A stretch of 64,000 nucleotides of DNA from Aquiluna sp. (GCA_028822985.1 JAPKCK010000003.1:58046-122045); one strand, 5' to 3'. Numbered from the stretch's first letter, positions 20,120-29,068 are shown. The notes: a model not told the origin generated them from the letters alone. Numbers and translations: made by a program.

Positions 20120-21937
20120 ATGGCTGGTCGAGTATCCCAAGGGGACATTGAGGAGCTAAAAGAGCGTGCCGACATCGTGGAGATTGTTGGCGGTTACGTC
20201 TCACTTAGGGCGGCGAGTTCGGGCTCTTTCAAGGGTTTGTGTCCATTTCATGATGAGAAATCACCCAGCTTCAACGTCCGAGCTAATCCTGCGTTTTATC
20301 ACTGCTTCGGCTGTGGAGTTGGCGGAGATATTTATAAGTTCATTCAAGAGATCGAGTCGGTCAGTTTTTCCGATGCCGTCCAGCGTTTGGCCGACAAGGT
20401 CGGCTATCAGCTGAAGTTTGAGGAGGGAAGCGACGAGGGCTCAACAAGGTCCAGGCTGCTGGCTCTAAATAAATTTGCGGCGGATTATTACCAAGGGCAA
20501 TTGCAATCGGCGGAAGGGCAAGCTGCTCAGGACTTTCTCCTGTCTCGAGGATTCGAATTGGCAAGCTTTTCAACTTTCGGTATTGGCTATGCCCCCAAGG
20601 GTTGGCAAAACTTGATCGAGGCAGCAACGGCTGCCGGTTATCAAATGCAGGAGCTTGTATCTGCGGGTTTGGCGATGGAGAGCGATAAGGGTGGTTACGA
20701 TCGCTTTCGAGGGCGAGTGCTGTGGCCGATCCGAGACGCAAACTCGCAAGTTCTTGGGTTCGGTGCCAGAAAACTTTATGAAGATGACCAGGGTCCGAAG
20801 TATCTAAACACCCCAGAGACCCCCGTCTATCACAAGTCGAGCGTTCTTTATGGACTTGATTTAGCTCGCAAAGCCATTGTCAAGTCAAGGCAGATCGTTG
20901 TTGTAGAAGGCTATACCGATGTTATGGCCTGTCATCTAGCCGGGGTTGAGACTGCGGTCGCGACCTGTGGCACGGCGTTTGGCGAAGAGCACATTCGCAT
21001 AATCAATCGATTATTGGGTCAAACAAGCGATCCGGCCGAGGTGATTTTCACTTTTGATCCAGATGCTGCTGGCGAGAAGGCTGCACTTCGGGTTTACGGA
21101 GACAGCTCAAAGTTCAATGCCTTGACCTTTGTCGCGAGTGGGCCAGAAGGTCTTGATCCGGCTGACCTTCGCCAGAAAATGGGCGACGGGGCGATATCGA
21201 AAATGCTTGGATCAAAGAAGCCACTGTTTGAGTTCGTAATTCGCCATCGAATAAGCCAATTTTCTCTTGGAGATCTTGATTCAAGGGTCGCCGCCGCGAG
21301 GGCAGCAGCGCCAGTTGTCGCCGAGATTACGGATCCTGCGCTCAAGTCAGGATATGTAAAAGCTCTAGCGGACTGGGTGTCTCTGGACTCCTCCGAAGTA
21401 GAGCAAATGGTTCGGGCTGGGGTCACCAGGCAGGTTCAGCAGCGAGTAGAGCCAATGAGACAGAACGGTATTCCTGCTCCCGAGGTAATTACTCCTCAGG
21501 CTCGAATGGAGAGGCAAATACTAGAGGTCTTGGTGCAAGCCCCCGGTGCTTTTAGTCCCGAGCAGCTTCGCCGCATGTTGGCTTCGGGTTTTTCCGTCTC
21601 TCAGCACCATCGAATTCTCGAGGTGGCGAACATAAACTCTATGCATTTAACTAAGGACGGCTTCGCGAATCTTTTGGCTACCCAGGTTTTGCCAGAGGAC
21701 TTGGAAGTTATTCGGTCTCTTGCTCTTGCTAACCTCCCTGTCGCTAACGAGGCCGCACTTACCAAATACGCAGTTGGTGTAGTGAGGACCGCGATGCTCA
21801 ATACCTTGGCTCGAGAGAAAGCCGATTTAATGGCGGCGCTACGACGAATCGACTCGACCGCGAGCCCAGAGCAATTGGCTCAAGTCCAGCAGGAATTGGT
21901 GGCTTTGGAATCAGAACGTCGCGAGTTGATGAAATAG
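20120..21937 (+). CDS. dnaG: DNA primase
   Basis: Makes RNA primers at the replication fork. CHC2 zinc finger (CPFH at 41-44; HCFGCG near 61), primase core, Toprim domain with VVEGYTDVMACHLAG near 260 and FDPDAAG, and a C-terminal helicase-binding region. 605 residues, typical. ATG start 9 bases after dgt. Followed by tRNA-Asn. Confidence 0.97.
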   Translation: MAGRVSQGDIEELKERADIVEIVGGYVSLRAASSGSFKGLCPFHDEKSPSFNVRANPAFYHCFGCGVGGDIYKFIQEIESVSFSDAVQRLADKVGYQLKFEEGSDEGSTRSRLLALNKFAADYYQGQLQSAEGQAAQDFLLSRGFELASFSTFGIGYAPKGWQNLIEAATAAGYQMQELVSAGLAMESDKGGYDRFRGRVLWPIRDANSQVLGFGARKLYEDDQGPKYLNTPETPVYHKSSVLYGLDLARKAIVKSRQIVVVEGYTDVMACHLAGVETAVATCGTAFGEEHIRIINRLLGQTSDPAEVIFTFDPDAAGEKAALRVYGDSSKFNALTFVASGPEGLDPADLRQKMGDGAISKMLGSKKPLFEFVIRHRISQFSLGDLDSRVAAARAAAPVVAEITDPALKSGYVKALADWVSLDSSEVEQMVRAGVTRQVQQRVEPMRQNGIPAPEVITPQARMERQILEVLVQAPGAFSPEQLRRMLASGFSVSQHHRILEVANINSMHLTKDGFANLLATQVLPEDLEVIRSLALANLPVANEAALTKYAVGVVRTAMLNTLAREKADLMAALRRIDSTASPEQLAQVQQELVALESERRELMK

Positions 21938-21980
21938 CTCGCGAATCTGCTAATGTTGTGCCGTGTCTCTAGGGATGCAT

Positions 21981-22056
21981 TCCTCGGTAGCTCAATTGGC
22001 AGAGCAATCGACTGTTAATCGATAGGTTCTTGGTTCGAGTCCAAGCCGAGGAGCCA
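21981..22056 (+). tRNA. tRNA-Asn (GTT)
   Basis: Cloverleaf with acceptor TCCTCGG/CCGAGGA, anticodon loop CTGTTAA (anticodon GTT), T-loop TTCGAGT and discriminator G at 22053. The CCA end is encoded (22054-22056). It lies between dnaG and azlC. Confidence 0.95.
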
Positions 22057-22075
22057 TACTTTTCCTGGAGAAGGC

Positions 22076-22720
22076 ATGAGCAGGCAAGTAGTTTCCACGT
22101 CACTTTCCGTAGGCCTAGCCACTGGCCTTTACGGCCTTTCCTTTGGTGCTATTGGGTCAGCCGCTGGCCTAGGGGTTCCGGCAGTCATGTTGCTGAGCCT
22201 TTTGATGTTTTCTGGCGCGAGTCAATTTGCATTTGTTGGAATCATCGCGGCTGGGGGAGCACCACTCACCGCAATTTCGTCGGCTTGGCTAATGGGTGTC
22301 CGAAACTCCTTTTATGGACTTCGATTGAATACCGTAATTGGCCCTAGGGGGCTTTGGCGCCTGCTAGCAGCGCAGTTGACGGTAGACGAGTCAAACGCCG
22401 TTTCCGCGGCCCAAGTGAGCCCGCGCGATCAGAAACTCGGCTTTTGGCTGACTGGCGGGGCGGTATTTATTTTTTGGAACACAGCGACTTTGATGGGGGC
22501 GTTGGCTGGAAACCTTTTTGGGTCAGTTGAGACCTGGGGCTTGGATGGTGCAGCAGCAGCGGCTTTCCTAGGGCTGTTGTGGCCCAGATTGAAAAATAAC
22601 CTAGCTTTGGCCGGCGTTGGCGCACTGGTTGCACTGGTGGCAATTCCCCTCACCCCTGCCGGTGTCCCCGTCTTGTTGGCGGCCGTTGTCGCTTTGCTCC
22701 CAGTAGGGGGTAAAAAATGA
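22076..22720 (+). CDS. azlC: AzlC family branched-chain amino-acid exporter, large subunit
   Basis: Membrane protein of the AzlC/BrnF type. With its small partner it exports branched-chain amino acids or related compounds. About six hydrophobic segments in 214 residues, with family blocks FSGASQFAFVGI and GVRNSFYGLRL. ATG with CTGGAG upstream. The stop overlaps the azlD start by 4 bases (ATGA), so the two-subunit transporter is coupled. The actual substrate is not visible from sequence. Confidence 0.88.
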   Translation: MSRQVVSTSLSVGLATGLYGLSFGAIGSAAGLGVPAVMLLSLLMFSGASQFAFVGIIAAGGAPLTAISSAWLMGVRNSFYGLRLNTVIGPRGLWRLLAAQLTVDESNAVSAAQVSPRDQKLGFWLTGGAVFIFWNTATLMGALAGNLFGSVETWGLDGAAAAAFLGLLWPRLKNNLALAGVGALVALVAIPLTPAGVPVLLAAVVALLPVGGKK

Positions 22721-23016
22721 TCAGCACGGTAATTTTTGCTTCTTTGGCCGTCTACAGCTGGAAAATTCTAGGTTTCTTGATTCCTGATCGGCTTATTGGT
22801 AGACGTGGAAGGCTGATTGCCGAGCGCATGACTGTTTCTCTTCTAGCAGCACTTGTAGTACTTCAAGGGTTTTCGTCTCAGAGCGTTCTTGTGCTTGACG
22901 CTCGAGCGGCTGCTCTAATTGTGGCTGGAGCTCTTTTGGCTATGCGTGTCCCATATATTTTCGTTGTGCTAGCCGGCGCGTTCGTAGCTGCTGGGGTGAG
23001 ATTTTTAGGGTTCTAG
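22717..23016 (+). CDS. azlD: AzlD family amino-acid exporter, small subunit
   Basis: 99-residue hydrophobic protein with about three to four membrane segments, the partner of AzlC (BrnE type). The ATG overlaps the azlC stop. Its 3' end overlaps the convergent def gene by 12 bases, so no terminator fits between them. Confidence 0.85.
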   Translation: MISTVIFASLAVYSWKILGFLIPDRLIGRRGRLIAERMTVSLLAALVVLQGFSSQSVLVLDARAAALIVAGALLAMRVPYIFVVLAGAFVAAGVRFLGF

Positions 23017-23568
23017 GTAGTCTTCGCCTGGCAACCACGACAATGCAGGTATGCCCCATTCATTTTCTTTTATGGCTTTTTTCATGAGCCTCTTATGGGG
23101 CCTCACTAGCCGGTCCGCATAGAGCATTCCCTCTAGATGGTCGAACTCATGCTGAAAGATTCGAGCAAGCCAGCCCTCGGCTTCTATTTGGTAACCCTGG
23201 CCCTCTAAGTCAGTAGCCATCAACAAGGCGCGGTTCGCTCGCTTGAGGGGGAACCTCTCGCCGGGAATCGATAAACAACCCTCGGCATCAGCCTCCTCGT
23301 CCAGTGGCTCGTCGGAAAACTCTGAGATGGAAAGCTGGGGATTGATCGCGACGCCACGTATTTCCTCATCGTCAGTGCTGTACGAATAAACAAAAATTCT
23401 GAGTCCGACTCCAATTTGAGTGGCAGCTAGTCCTACGCCGGGCGCCGCATCCATGGTCTCAAACATGTCGGCGACCAACTCGCGGATGTAGTCATCTATC
23501 GCGAGGACTTCCAGAGCTCGTGTATGGAGCGCTGGGTCGCCGGTTATTCGAATTCTATACAAGGTCAC
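23005..23568 (-). CDS. def: Peptide deformylase
   Basis: Iron/zinc hydrolase that removes the N-formyl group from new proteins. All three motifs are present: GVGLAATQIG (44-53), EGCLSIPGE (96-104) and QHEFDHLEG near 139. 187 residues. GTG start preceded by GAGGAC. It is transcribed toward azlD and overlaps its end. Confidence 0.95.
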   Translation of the reverse strand: MTLYRIRITGDPALHTRALEVLAIDDYIRELVADMFETMDAAPGVGLAATQIGVGLRIFVYSYSTDDEEIRGVAINPQLSISEFSDEPLDEEADAEGCLSIPGERFPLKRANRALLMATDLEGQGYQIEAEGWLARIFQHEFDHLEGMLYADRLVRPHKRLMKKAIKENEWGIPALSWLPGEDYLEP

Positions 23569-23652
23569 GTCCTCATTTTACTGAATCTGACGGAGGAATT
23601 TCAGCTGGGTGGTCTAGGCTTTTAGGGCTTCCAGTCCGACAGGAGAAAAGGT

Positions 23653-24561
23653 TTGTTTTCACCCGAGATTGTTAGGGCATTTGCTATTGGCCTTGCTGTT
23701 ATCGGAGCGATTTTTCTCTCACTTGGTGCCCAGTTTCAAAATGACGCAGTTACTAAACATCACGCGCCAAGCCGGCCAAGGCCGGGATCTTTGAGTCTCA
23801 AGCAGATCGCTGATCTTCTGAGAAGACCAAGATGGTTGACTGGGACAAGCTTCTTGGTTCTGGCGATTCTTTTTCAGCTTTCAGCGCTGGCGCTGGCGCC
23901 TCTAATCGTGGTTCAGCCGATCGGCGCAGTCGCGCTTATTATGACGTCTCTGCTAAATGCCAGGATCTATAGGGTTCGACTTAATAAGAGCACCTTTATT
24001 GCCATAGCTCTCACGACAATTGGCGTGGGCGGATTTGTTGCAGTCGCAGCTTCTAGCGCTGTGGCTGTAGAAATGAGCAACGAAAAACTACTTCAGGTAG
24101 TTGGCATACTCTTTGTCTTGCTTCTAATGTTTGGTCTGTTGTTTTGGCGATCTAAGGGCAAAGTGAGCGCACTCCAGTACATTTTTGGAGCGGGGGTGCT
24201 CTACGGTTTCGTGGCATCGCTCGCGAAGGTTGTGATTCAGCGAATCCTGCAAGAGGACTACGACCTGCTCACCCTGCTTGCTCTGATTTCCCTCGTCGGC
24301 GCGACGGTGTTGGGTGGTTGGTTCGTTCAAAACGCTTACGCATCTGGACCTCCGGATTTGGTCATTGCGGGGCTGACCGTGATCGATCCTGCGGTTGCGG
24401 TGATGATCGGCATCGCAATTCTTGGCGAAGCCGAAGCGTCAAGTGTCGGACAAATATTTAGTTACGCCCTGGCGGGTACTATTGCTGTATCTGGGGTGCT
24501 TGCTTTGAACAGATTCCACCCGCAGTTGACCGAGAAGGGTAACAGTGAGCCAACCGATTAG
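23653..24561 (+). CDS. DMT superfamily membrane transporter
   Basis: 302-residue protein with nine to ten hydrophobic segments and EamA/NIPA-like character (LGAQFQNDAVTKHH; QPIGAVALIMTSLLNARI). A drug/metabolite or metal-type permease; the substrate cannot be read from sequence. TTG start with AGGAG 7 bases upstream. Its 3' end overlaps the next glycosyltransferase by 17 bases, and this pairing suggests a shared role in envelope glycolipid or precursor handling, which is inference. Confidence 0.75.
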   Translation: MFSPEIVRAFAIGLAVIGAIFLSLGAQFQNDAVTKHHAPSRPRPGSLSLKQIADLLRRPRWLTGTSFLVLAILFQLSALALAPLIVVQPIGAVALIMTSLLNARIYRVRLNKSTFIAIALTTIGVGGFVAVAASSAVAVEMSNEKLLQVVGILFVLLLMFGLLFWRSKGKVSALQYIFGAGVLYGFVASLAKVVIQRILQEDYDLLTLLALISLVGATVLGGWFVQNAYASGPPDLVIAGLTVIDPAVAVMIGIAILGEAEASSVGQIFSYALAGTIAVSGVLALNRFHPQLTEKGNSEPTD

Positions 24562-25993
24562 GGTTCTCATCGCTTGCGACACGTTTGCACCGGACATTAA
24601 CGGAGCGGCCAAGTTTGCTGAGCGATTAGCCGGTGGTCTTGTGAGAAACGGCAACGAAGTGGCGATTATTGCTCCCAGTCTCGACGGTTGGTCTGGCACA
24701 AGGGTGGAAGAACACGACGGCGCCAAAATGACCGTGCACCGACTCAAGAGTCATAAGATGCCAAACCATAAGAGTCAGCGGTTTACGTCTCCCTTTGGGC
24801 TATCCAGGGAGTTGGAGAGAATTATTCTCGAGCAGAGGCCGGACGCTCTTCACATACAGTCACACCTGATGGTTGGACGATTTGCCATGCGTGCGACTCG
24901 AGGAATGTCGCTCCGGAGGATTGCCACTAATCACACGATGCCTGAGAATCTTCTCAAATATTCCTTCGTGCCAAAATTTATGCACCCGATTGCCATCAAG
25001 TTTCTTTGGTGGGATGCAGGCCGGGTTTTGCGGAAGATGGATGCTTTGACTACACCCACAAGACGCGCCGCCGATCTTCTAGAGAACTCGGCTCGCGTAG
25101 AGGGTGTTCTGGCGATTAGCTGCGGAATAGACGCGACAAAGTTCGCCAACCGAACTCCAACTCAGAATAAAGAGCCGGTAGCTCTTTTCGTTGGCCGATT
25201 GGACAACGAGAAGAGAATCAATATTTTGCTAAACGCGATAAGCAAATTGGATAAATTTCCAAATCTAAAACTGCGCCTGGTGGGTGATGGGGGCGAGCGC
25301 GAGCGCCTGCAGCGTCAGGCCGCTTTGCTGGGCATTTCGGACCGGGTTGAGTTTTTGGGGCATGTTACTGACCAAGAGCTACCGGGGATTTATGAGGACT
25401 GTACTGTTTTTGTCATGCCCTCTATAGCTGAGTTGCAGTCCATTGCGACAATGGAAGCAATGGCTTCCGGACGCCCAGTCATAGCCGCGGACGCTATGGC
25501 CCTTCCTCACTTGGTTCACGACCGAGATAACGGTTACTTATTTTCTCCGGATGACGCGGATGCTTTGAGGGATCGCTTGGAACTCGTGCTTTCGGCTGAC
25601 GAGAAAGAGCTCGCGAGGCTCAGTGAGAACTCTTTGCATTTGATTCAGTCGCATGACATTGCAACAACCATCAGCATTTTCGAGGATCTCTATCGCGGCA
25701 CTGGGGCCGATGTTCCGACTACAGCCGATAATCAGCCCGAATACCTTCTTCCAATTGGTCGCTTATCGGCTTCCCTTAGGAAGCGCGTAGAGGAGTTTAG
25801 AGTCGAGGCCCTAAACCTTAGACGCCGCGCAGAGGGTGCATCAGAGAGCGCGCGAGGAAGATTTACCGGTGCGGCCGATGAGGCCAGGGAAAGACTAAGC
25901 GAGGTGCGTGAAGAGGTGAGGGAGCAACTATCCGAGTTTCGGAGCGAGCTAGGCGATGCTGCAAAGAAGTTTCGACGCAAGCGCGACGACTAA
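24545..25993 (+). CDS. GT4-family glycosyltransferase with charged C-terminal tail
   Basis: GT-B fold enzyme with N-terminal DTFAPDINGAAKFAERLAGG and C-terminal nucleotide-sugar domain (FVGRLDNEKRINILL; MPSIAELQSIATMEAMASGRP). This resembles actinobacterial mannosyl- or glucosyl-transferases acting on membrane lipids. After about residue 410 there is a roughly 70-residue Arg/Glu-rich, probably coiled-coil or amphipathic tail (RERLSEVREEVREQLSEFR) that most GT4 enzymes lack. GTG start inside the preceding transporter gene. Acceptor unknown. Confidence 0.82.
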   Translation: MSQPIRVLIACDTFAPDINGAAKFAERLAGGLVRNGNEVAIIAPSLDGWSGTRVEEHDGAKMTVHRLKSHKMPNHKSQRFTSPFGLSRELERIILEQRPDALHIQSHLMVGRFAMRATRGMSLRRIATNHTMPENLLKYSFVPKFMHPIAIKFLWWDAGRVLRKMDALTTPTRRAADLLENSARVEGVLAISCGIDATKFANRTPTQNKEPVALFVGRLDNEKRINILLNAISKLDKFPNLKLRLVGDGGERERLQRQAALLGISDRVEFLGHVTDQELPGIYEDCTVFVMPSIAELQSIATMEAMASGRPVIAADAMALPHLVHDRDNGYLFSPDDADALRDRLELVLSADEKELARLSENSLHLIQSHDIATTISIFEDLYRGTGADVPTTADNQPEYLLPIGRLSASLRKRVEEFRVEALNLRRRAEGASESARGRFTGAADEARERLSEVREEVREQLSEFRSELGDAAKKFRRKRDD

Positions 25994-26007
25994 TTGGCGC
26001 AGTCCCT

Positions 26008-26086
26008 AAATTAAAGTTCGGGTTGGTCTGAATTTAATTTTCGTCAGGCAGGTTGAAAGCTCGATAAAATTAGCGAAAAACTAATT
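26008..26086. promoter_or_regulatory. Two AT-rich inverted repeats upstream of acyl-CoA ligase
   Basis: AAATTAAAGTTC / GAATTTAATTT (11-bp stem with one bulged G, 26008-26040) and AATTAG / CTAATT (26068-26086, 7-base gap). They lie in the 160-base gap between the glycosyltransferase and the ligase gene. They could be operators for a fatty-acid-type regulator, or the first could end the upstream transcript. No clear -35/-10 pair was found. Confidence 0.4.
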
Positions 26087-26091
26087 AGTAT

Positions 26092-26152
26092 TGAGGTAAC
26101 TCTCCAGCGCCGGGGCCTTTGTCCCGAAGCTGGCAACTTAGGCGAAGGGCTT
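26092..26152 (+). promoter_or_regulatory. Structured 5' leader, possible SD-sequestering pseudoknot
   Basis: CCAGC (26104-26108) pairs with GCTGG (26129-26133), and inside it GGGG pairs with TCCC around a CCTTTG loop. Bases GCCTTT (26115-26120) can pair with AAGGGC (26145-26150, one G-U), which covers the ribosome-binding site of the ligase gene. Such a loop-to-SD pseudoknot is typical of translational riboswitches. It matches no riboswitch class I can name. Confidence 0.45.
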
Positions 26153-26154
26153 TC

Positions 26155-27888
26155 ATGTCAAAGCACGCATGGCTAAACCACTATCCGTCGGACGTGCCTC
26201 ACGAGTTAGAGGCTCACTCTTTCCGTAACCTCCCGGATTTACTGGCAGTCGCGACAAAAAAGTACTCAAAGACAATTGCTTTTACGCAGTGCATGCCCAA
26301 TGGCATGAACGGTTCCTTGACCTTCGAGCAGGTTGACAAGCTCAGCGATGACTTTGCCTCTTATCTTCGTGAGGAAGCGGGGCTCAAATCTGGTGAGCGC
26401 GTTGCGGTTCAAATGCCGAATTGTTTGAGCTATCCAATAGTGGCATTTGGTGTCTTGAAGGCCGGGTGCGTGCTAGTGAACACGAACCCTCTTTACACGC
26501 AAACAGAGATGTTGTATCAGTTCTCTGATTCCGGAGCCACTGCATTAGTCGTAGTCGACATGTTCGCCGATAGGTTGACCGGGATCATCGAGAAGACCAA
26601 GATAAAAAGCGTTGTCACCGTTAGTGTGAGCGAGTTCTTCCCCGGACCCGTTGCCGGGATCATCAAGCTGACTCAGAAGTATTGGAGTAAGACGCTCCCA
26701 AAAATCAAGGTAGAGCACACTAGCTTCAGGGACGCTCTGAAACTCGGAAAGAAAGCTTCAGCCATCGACAAGCTGTCTGGATACCTTGAGAATGTTGGGC
26801 CCGATACAGTTGCCGCTCTTCAATACACCGGCGGCACAACTGGTGTTTCAAAGGGTGCAATGTTGACGCATGGAAACTTAGTCAATAACACTCTTCAGAT
26901 GATTTCTATGTGCGGCTCGTACATGAGGCCAGGGGCGGAAATCGTTCTAACTGCTCTTCCGCTATATCACATTTTTGCTTTCACGGTAAATCTCCTGGGT
27001 TTCTACCACCTAGGGGCCCGGAACATCCTGGTTCCATCGCCACGACCACCTAGCAACCTAAAACGTGCATTTGAGAACTATCGGGTGACTTGGCTATCAG
27101 GTGTAAACACACTTTTTAGCGCGCTATTGAATGAGCGCTGGTTTACGGACAGCTCGCCAAAGTATTTGAGGGCATCTGCGGCCGGCGGAATGGCTCTGCA
27201 TGAATCAGTTGCTAAGCGTTGGAGAGAGGTAACTGGAACACCGATCGTCGAAGGCTATGGCCTTACTGAATCTTCTCCAGTCTTGACTTTTAATCCTCTC
27301 GGTGGACTGCAGAAAGACGGCACCATCGGGATTCCAGTTCCCTCGACGGAGGTCCGCTGTGTGGACGAAGAGGGCAATGATGTTCAAATTGGGCAACCCG
27401 GTGAACTTATTGCAAAGGGCCCACAGATCATGCAGGGCTACTGGCAGCGAGCTGACGAAAGCTCCTTAGCACTGCGAGATGGATGGCTCCAAACTGGCGA
27501 CATAGCCCAAGTCGATAGCGATGGTTATTTCACCATAGTTGATCGCAAGAAAGACATGATTCTGGTGAGCGGCTTCAACGTCTACCCGAACGAAGTCGAA
27601 GAGCGAATTGCAAATGTTAGCGGCGTCCGTGAGGTCGGAGTTATAGGCATTCCAGACCAGAACAGCGGTGAAAGGGTTTGGGCCTATGTCGTGGTCTCAC
27701 AGCCCGCACCTTCCACTGAAGATATCGTCTCTCATTGCCGGGAGCACATGGCAGCATATAAGGTTCCGCACCACATTATCTTCGTAGACGAGCTTCCTAA
27801 GAGTCCAATCGGAAAGATTTTGCGCAGAGAACTTAGAGACGGAGCACTCGCTTCCGCATCTTCATCTAACGACGGCAAGGGAGCATAG
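26155..27888 (+). CDS. fadD: Long-chain acyl-CoA ligase (AMP-forming)
   Basis: Activates a fatty or other carboxylic acid to the CoA thioester through an acyl-adenylate. ANL-superfamily motifs: YTGGTTGVSKGAML near 224, GYGLTESSPV near 367, TGDIAQVD near 447 and the C-terminal catalytic lysine in KSPIGKILRREL near 550. 577 residues. The ORF extends to 26119, but ATG 26155 has GAAGGG 5 bases upstream and is preferred. A BASS-family transporter gene follows after 2 bases, and a type III PKS lies about 1.2 kb on, so the product may feed lipid or polyketide synthesis (inference). Confidence 0.88.
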   Translation: MSKHAWLNHYPSDVPHELEAHSFRNLPDLLAVATKKYSKTIAFTQCMPNGMNGSLTFEQVDKLSDDFASYLREEAGLKSGERVAVQMPNCLSYPIVAFGVLKAGCVLVNTNPLYTQTEMLYQFSDSGATALVVVDMFADRLTGIIEKTKIKSVVTVSVSEFFPGPVAGIIKLTQKYWSKTLPKIKVEHTSFRDALKLGKKASAIDKLSGYLENVGPDTVAALQYTGGTTGVSKGAMLTHGNLVNNTLQMISMCGSYMRPGAEIVLTALPLYHIFAFTVNLLGFYHLGARNILVPSPRPPSNLKRAFENYRVTWLSGVNTLFSALLNERWFTDSSPKYLRASAAGGMALHESVAKRWREVTGTPIVEGYGLTESSPVLTFNPLGGLQKDGTIGIPVPSTEVRCVDEEGNDVQIGQPGELIAKGPQIMQGYWQRADESSLALRDGWLQTGDIAQVDSDGYFTIVDRKKDMILVSGFNVYPNEVEERIANVSGVREVGVIGIPDQNSGERVWAYVVVSQPAPSTEDIVSHCREHMAAYKVPHHIIFVDELPKSPIGKILRRELRDGALASASSSNDGKGA

Positions 27889-27890
27889 CC

Positions 27891-28853
27891 ATGAGAAATT
27901 TAATGATCCTGGCAGCGGAAGCGGCAAATGAGCCAACAGTCGTTAATGAGATGGAGCAGACTCTGCTGCGAGCGTTTGTTCTCATTATTATGTTCGGGCT
28001 TGGTGCTGGCCTTACTCCCAAGGACTTCGCACTTGCACTCAGACGCCCCTGGGGCCTAGTTATCGGCTGGATCACCCAGTTTGGCATCATGCCGCTTACT
28101 GCCTACGTTCTTATCGTGACCGTGCTGCTTCCCTTCTCTTCAACTGAGGGCATACTCTTGGTAGCTCTGGGAGCGCTAATCATGGGAAGCGTCCCGGCCG
28201 GCACTACCTCTAACCTCTTCACCTACTTCTCCAAGGGTAATCTTGCATTGAGCGTGACTATGACGGTGAATTCCACTCTCTGGGCGTTCGTGATGACACC
28301 TGCGGTGCTTTTCATCTACTCAAACTTCTTGGGTCTGGACGAGTCTCTAAGCGTTGAGTTCGGCGAGCTCGCATTAGTCATCTTCGGACTCATCGTCCCG
28401 GTTGGCCTGGGGATGTTAGTGCGCCGCTTGAGTGCCAACGTGGGCGCTGTTCTGGAGCTGATAGGTGGAGTGTTTGGGCTTATCTTCATCCCGTTCCTTA
28501 TCATTATCTGGGTTCCACGCAACTGGGAGCTGCTCATGACAACCGAGTGGCCAACCTACGTAGTGGCGATTGGAATGGGTCTTGTCGGGATCACAGTGGC
28601 GTACTACTTCGCAAAGCTGATTCGAGTGCACCCAATGAACGCGAGAACCATTTCTCTGGAGACTGGAATCAACAACGGGCCGCTAGCAATCGCTGTAATC
28701 GTCGCCGTATACATCGACAATCCTGGAGTAGACCAAATTCTGCTTGTTCCCGCGCTCTACTCTTTGTTCATCGTGTTGATTTCAACCGGGGTTACTCTCG
28801 TGTTTAGAAGGGCCAATCTAGCTGCCGAGCAGAAGATCCCGAATCTGCTGTAG
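27891..28853 (+). CDS. Bile acid:sodium symporter (BASS) family transporter
   Basis: 320-residue membrane protein with about nine to ten segments. Family blocks: GAGLTPKDFALALRRP, a PAGTTSNLFTYFSKGNLALS stretch in the sodium-site region and ETGINNGPLAIAVI in the substrate-site region. Bacterial members carry organic anions such as pantoate, keto acids or steroid acids; the substrate here is unknown. The gene is 2 bases after the acyl-CoA ligase, so import followed by CoA activation is a reasonable inference. Confidence 0.8.
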   Translation: MRNLMILAAEAANEPTVVNEMEQTLLRAFVLIIMFGLGAGLTPKDFALALRRPWGLVIGWITQFGIMPLTAYVLIVTVLLPFSSTEGILLVALGALIMGSVPAGTTSNLFTYFSKGNLALSVTMTVNSTLWAFVMTPAVLFIYSNFLGLDESLSVEFGELALVIFGLIVPVGLGMLVRRLSANVGAVLELIGGVFGLIFIPFLIIIWVPRNWELLMTTEWPTYVVAIGMGLVGITVAYYFAKLIRVHPMNARTISLETGINNGPLAIAVIVAVYIDNPGVDQILLVPALYSLFIVLISTGVTLVFRRANLAAEQKIPNLL

Positions 28854-28920
28854 CATTTTGGGCTTGATGGCGCACTTTGCCTGCTTCATTGCAGTTGGGT
28901 GACTAAGCTTTAGTGGGTTG

Positions 28921-28994
28921 GGGGCGTTAGCTCAGCTGGTTAGAGCAAACGACTCATAATCGTTCGGTCGCGGGTTCAAGTCCCGCACGCCCCA
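28921..28994 (+). tRNA. tRNA with CAT anticodon (elongator Met, or Ile2)
   Basis: Cloverleaf: acceptor GGGGCGT/ACGCCCC, anticodon stem AACGA/TCGTT with loop CTCATAA, T-arm GCGGG-TTCAAGT-CCCGC, discriminator A, no encoded CCA. CAT serves methionine, or isoleucine if the C is lysidine-modified. It is not an initiator-like sequence, since the acceptor is fully paired. Elongator Met is the likelier reading. Confidence 0.9.
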
Positions 28995-29068
28995 CTCATC
29001 GGATTCCTAGCAGGGTATTGGGATAAGTTTCGATGGCCTCCGACTTAGTTGCATGTCTCTCGCCTGGT

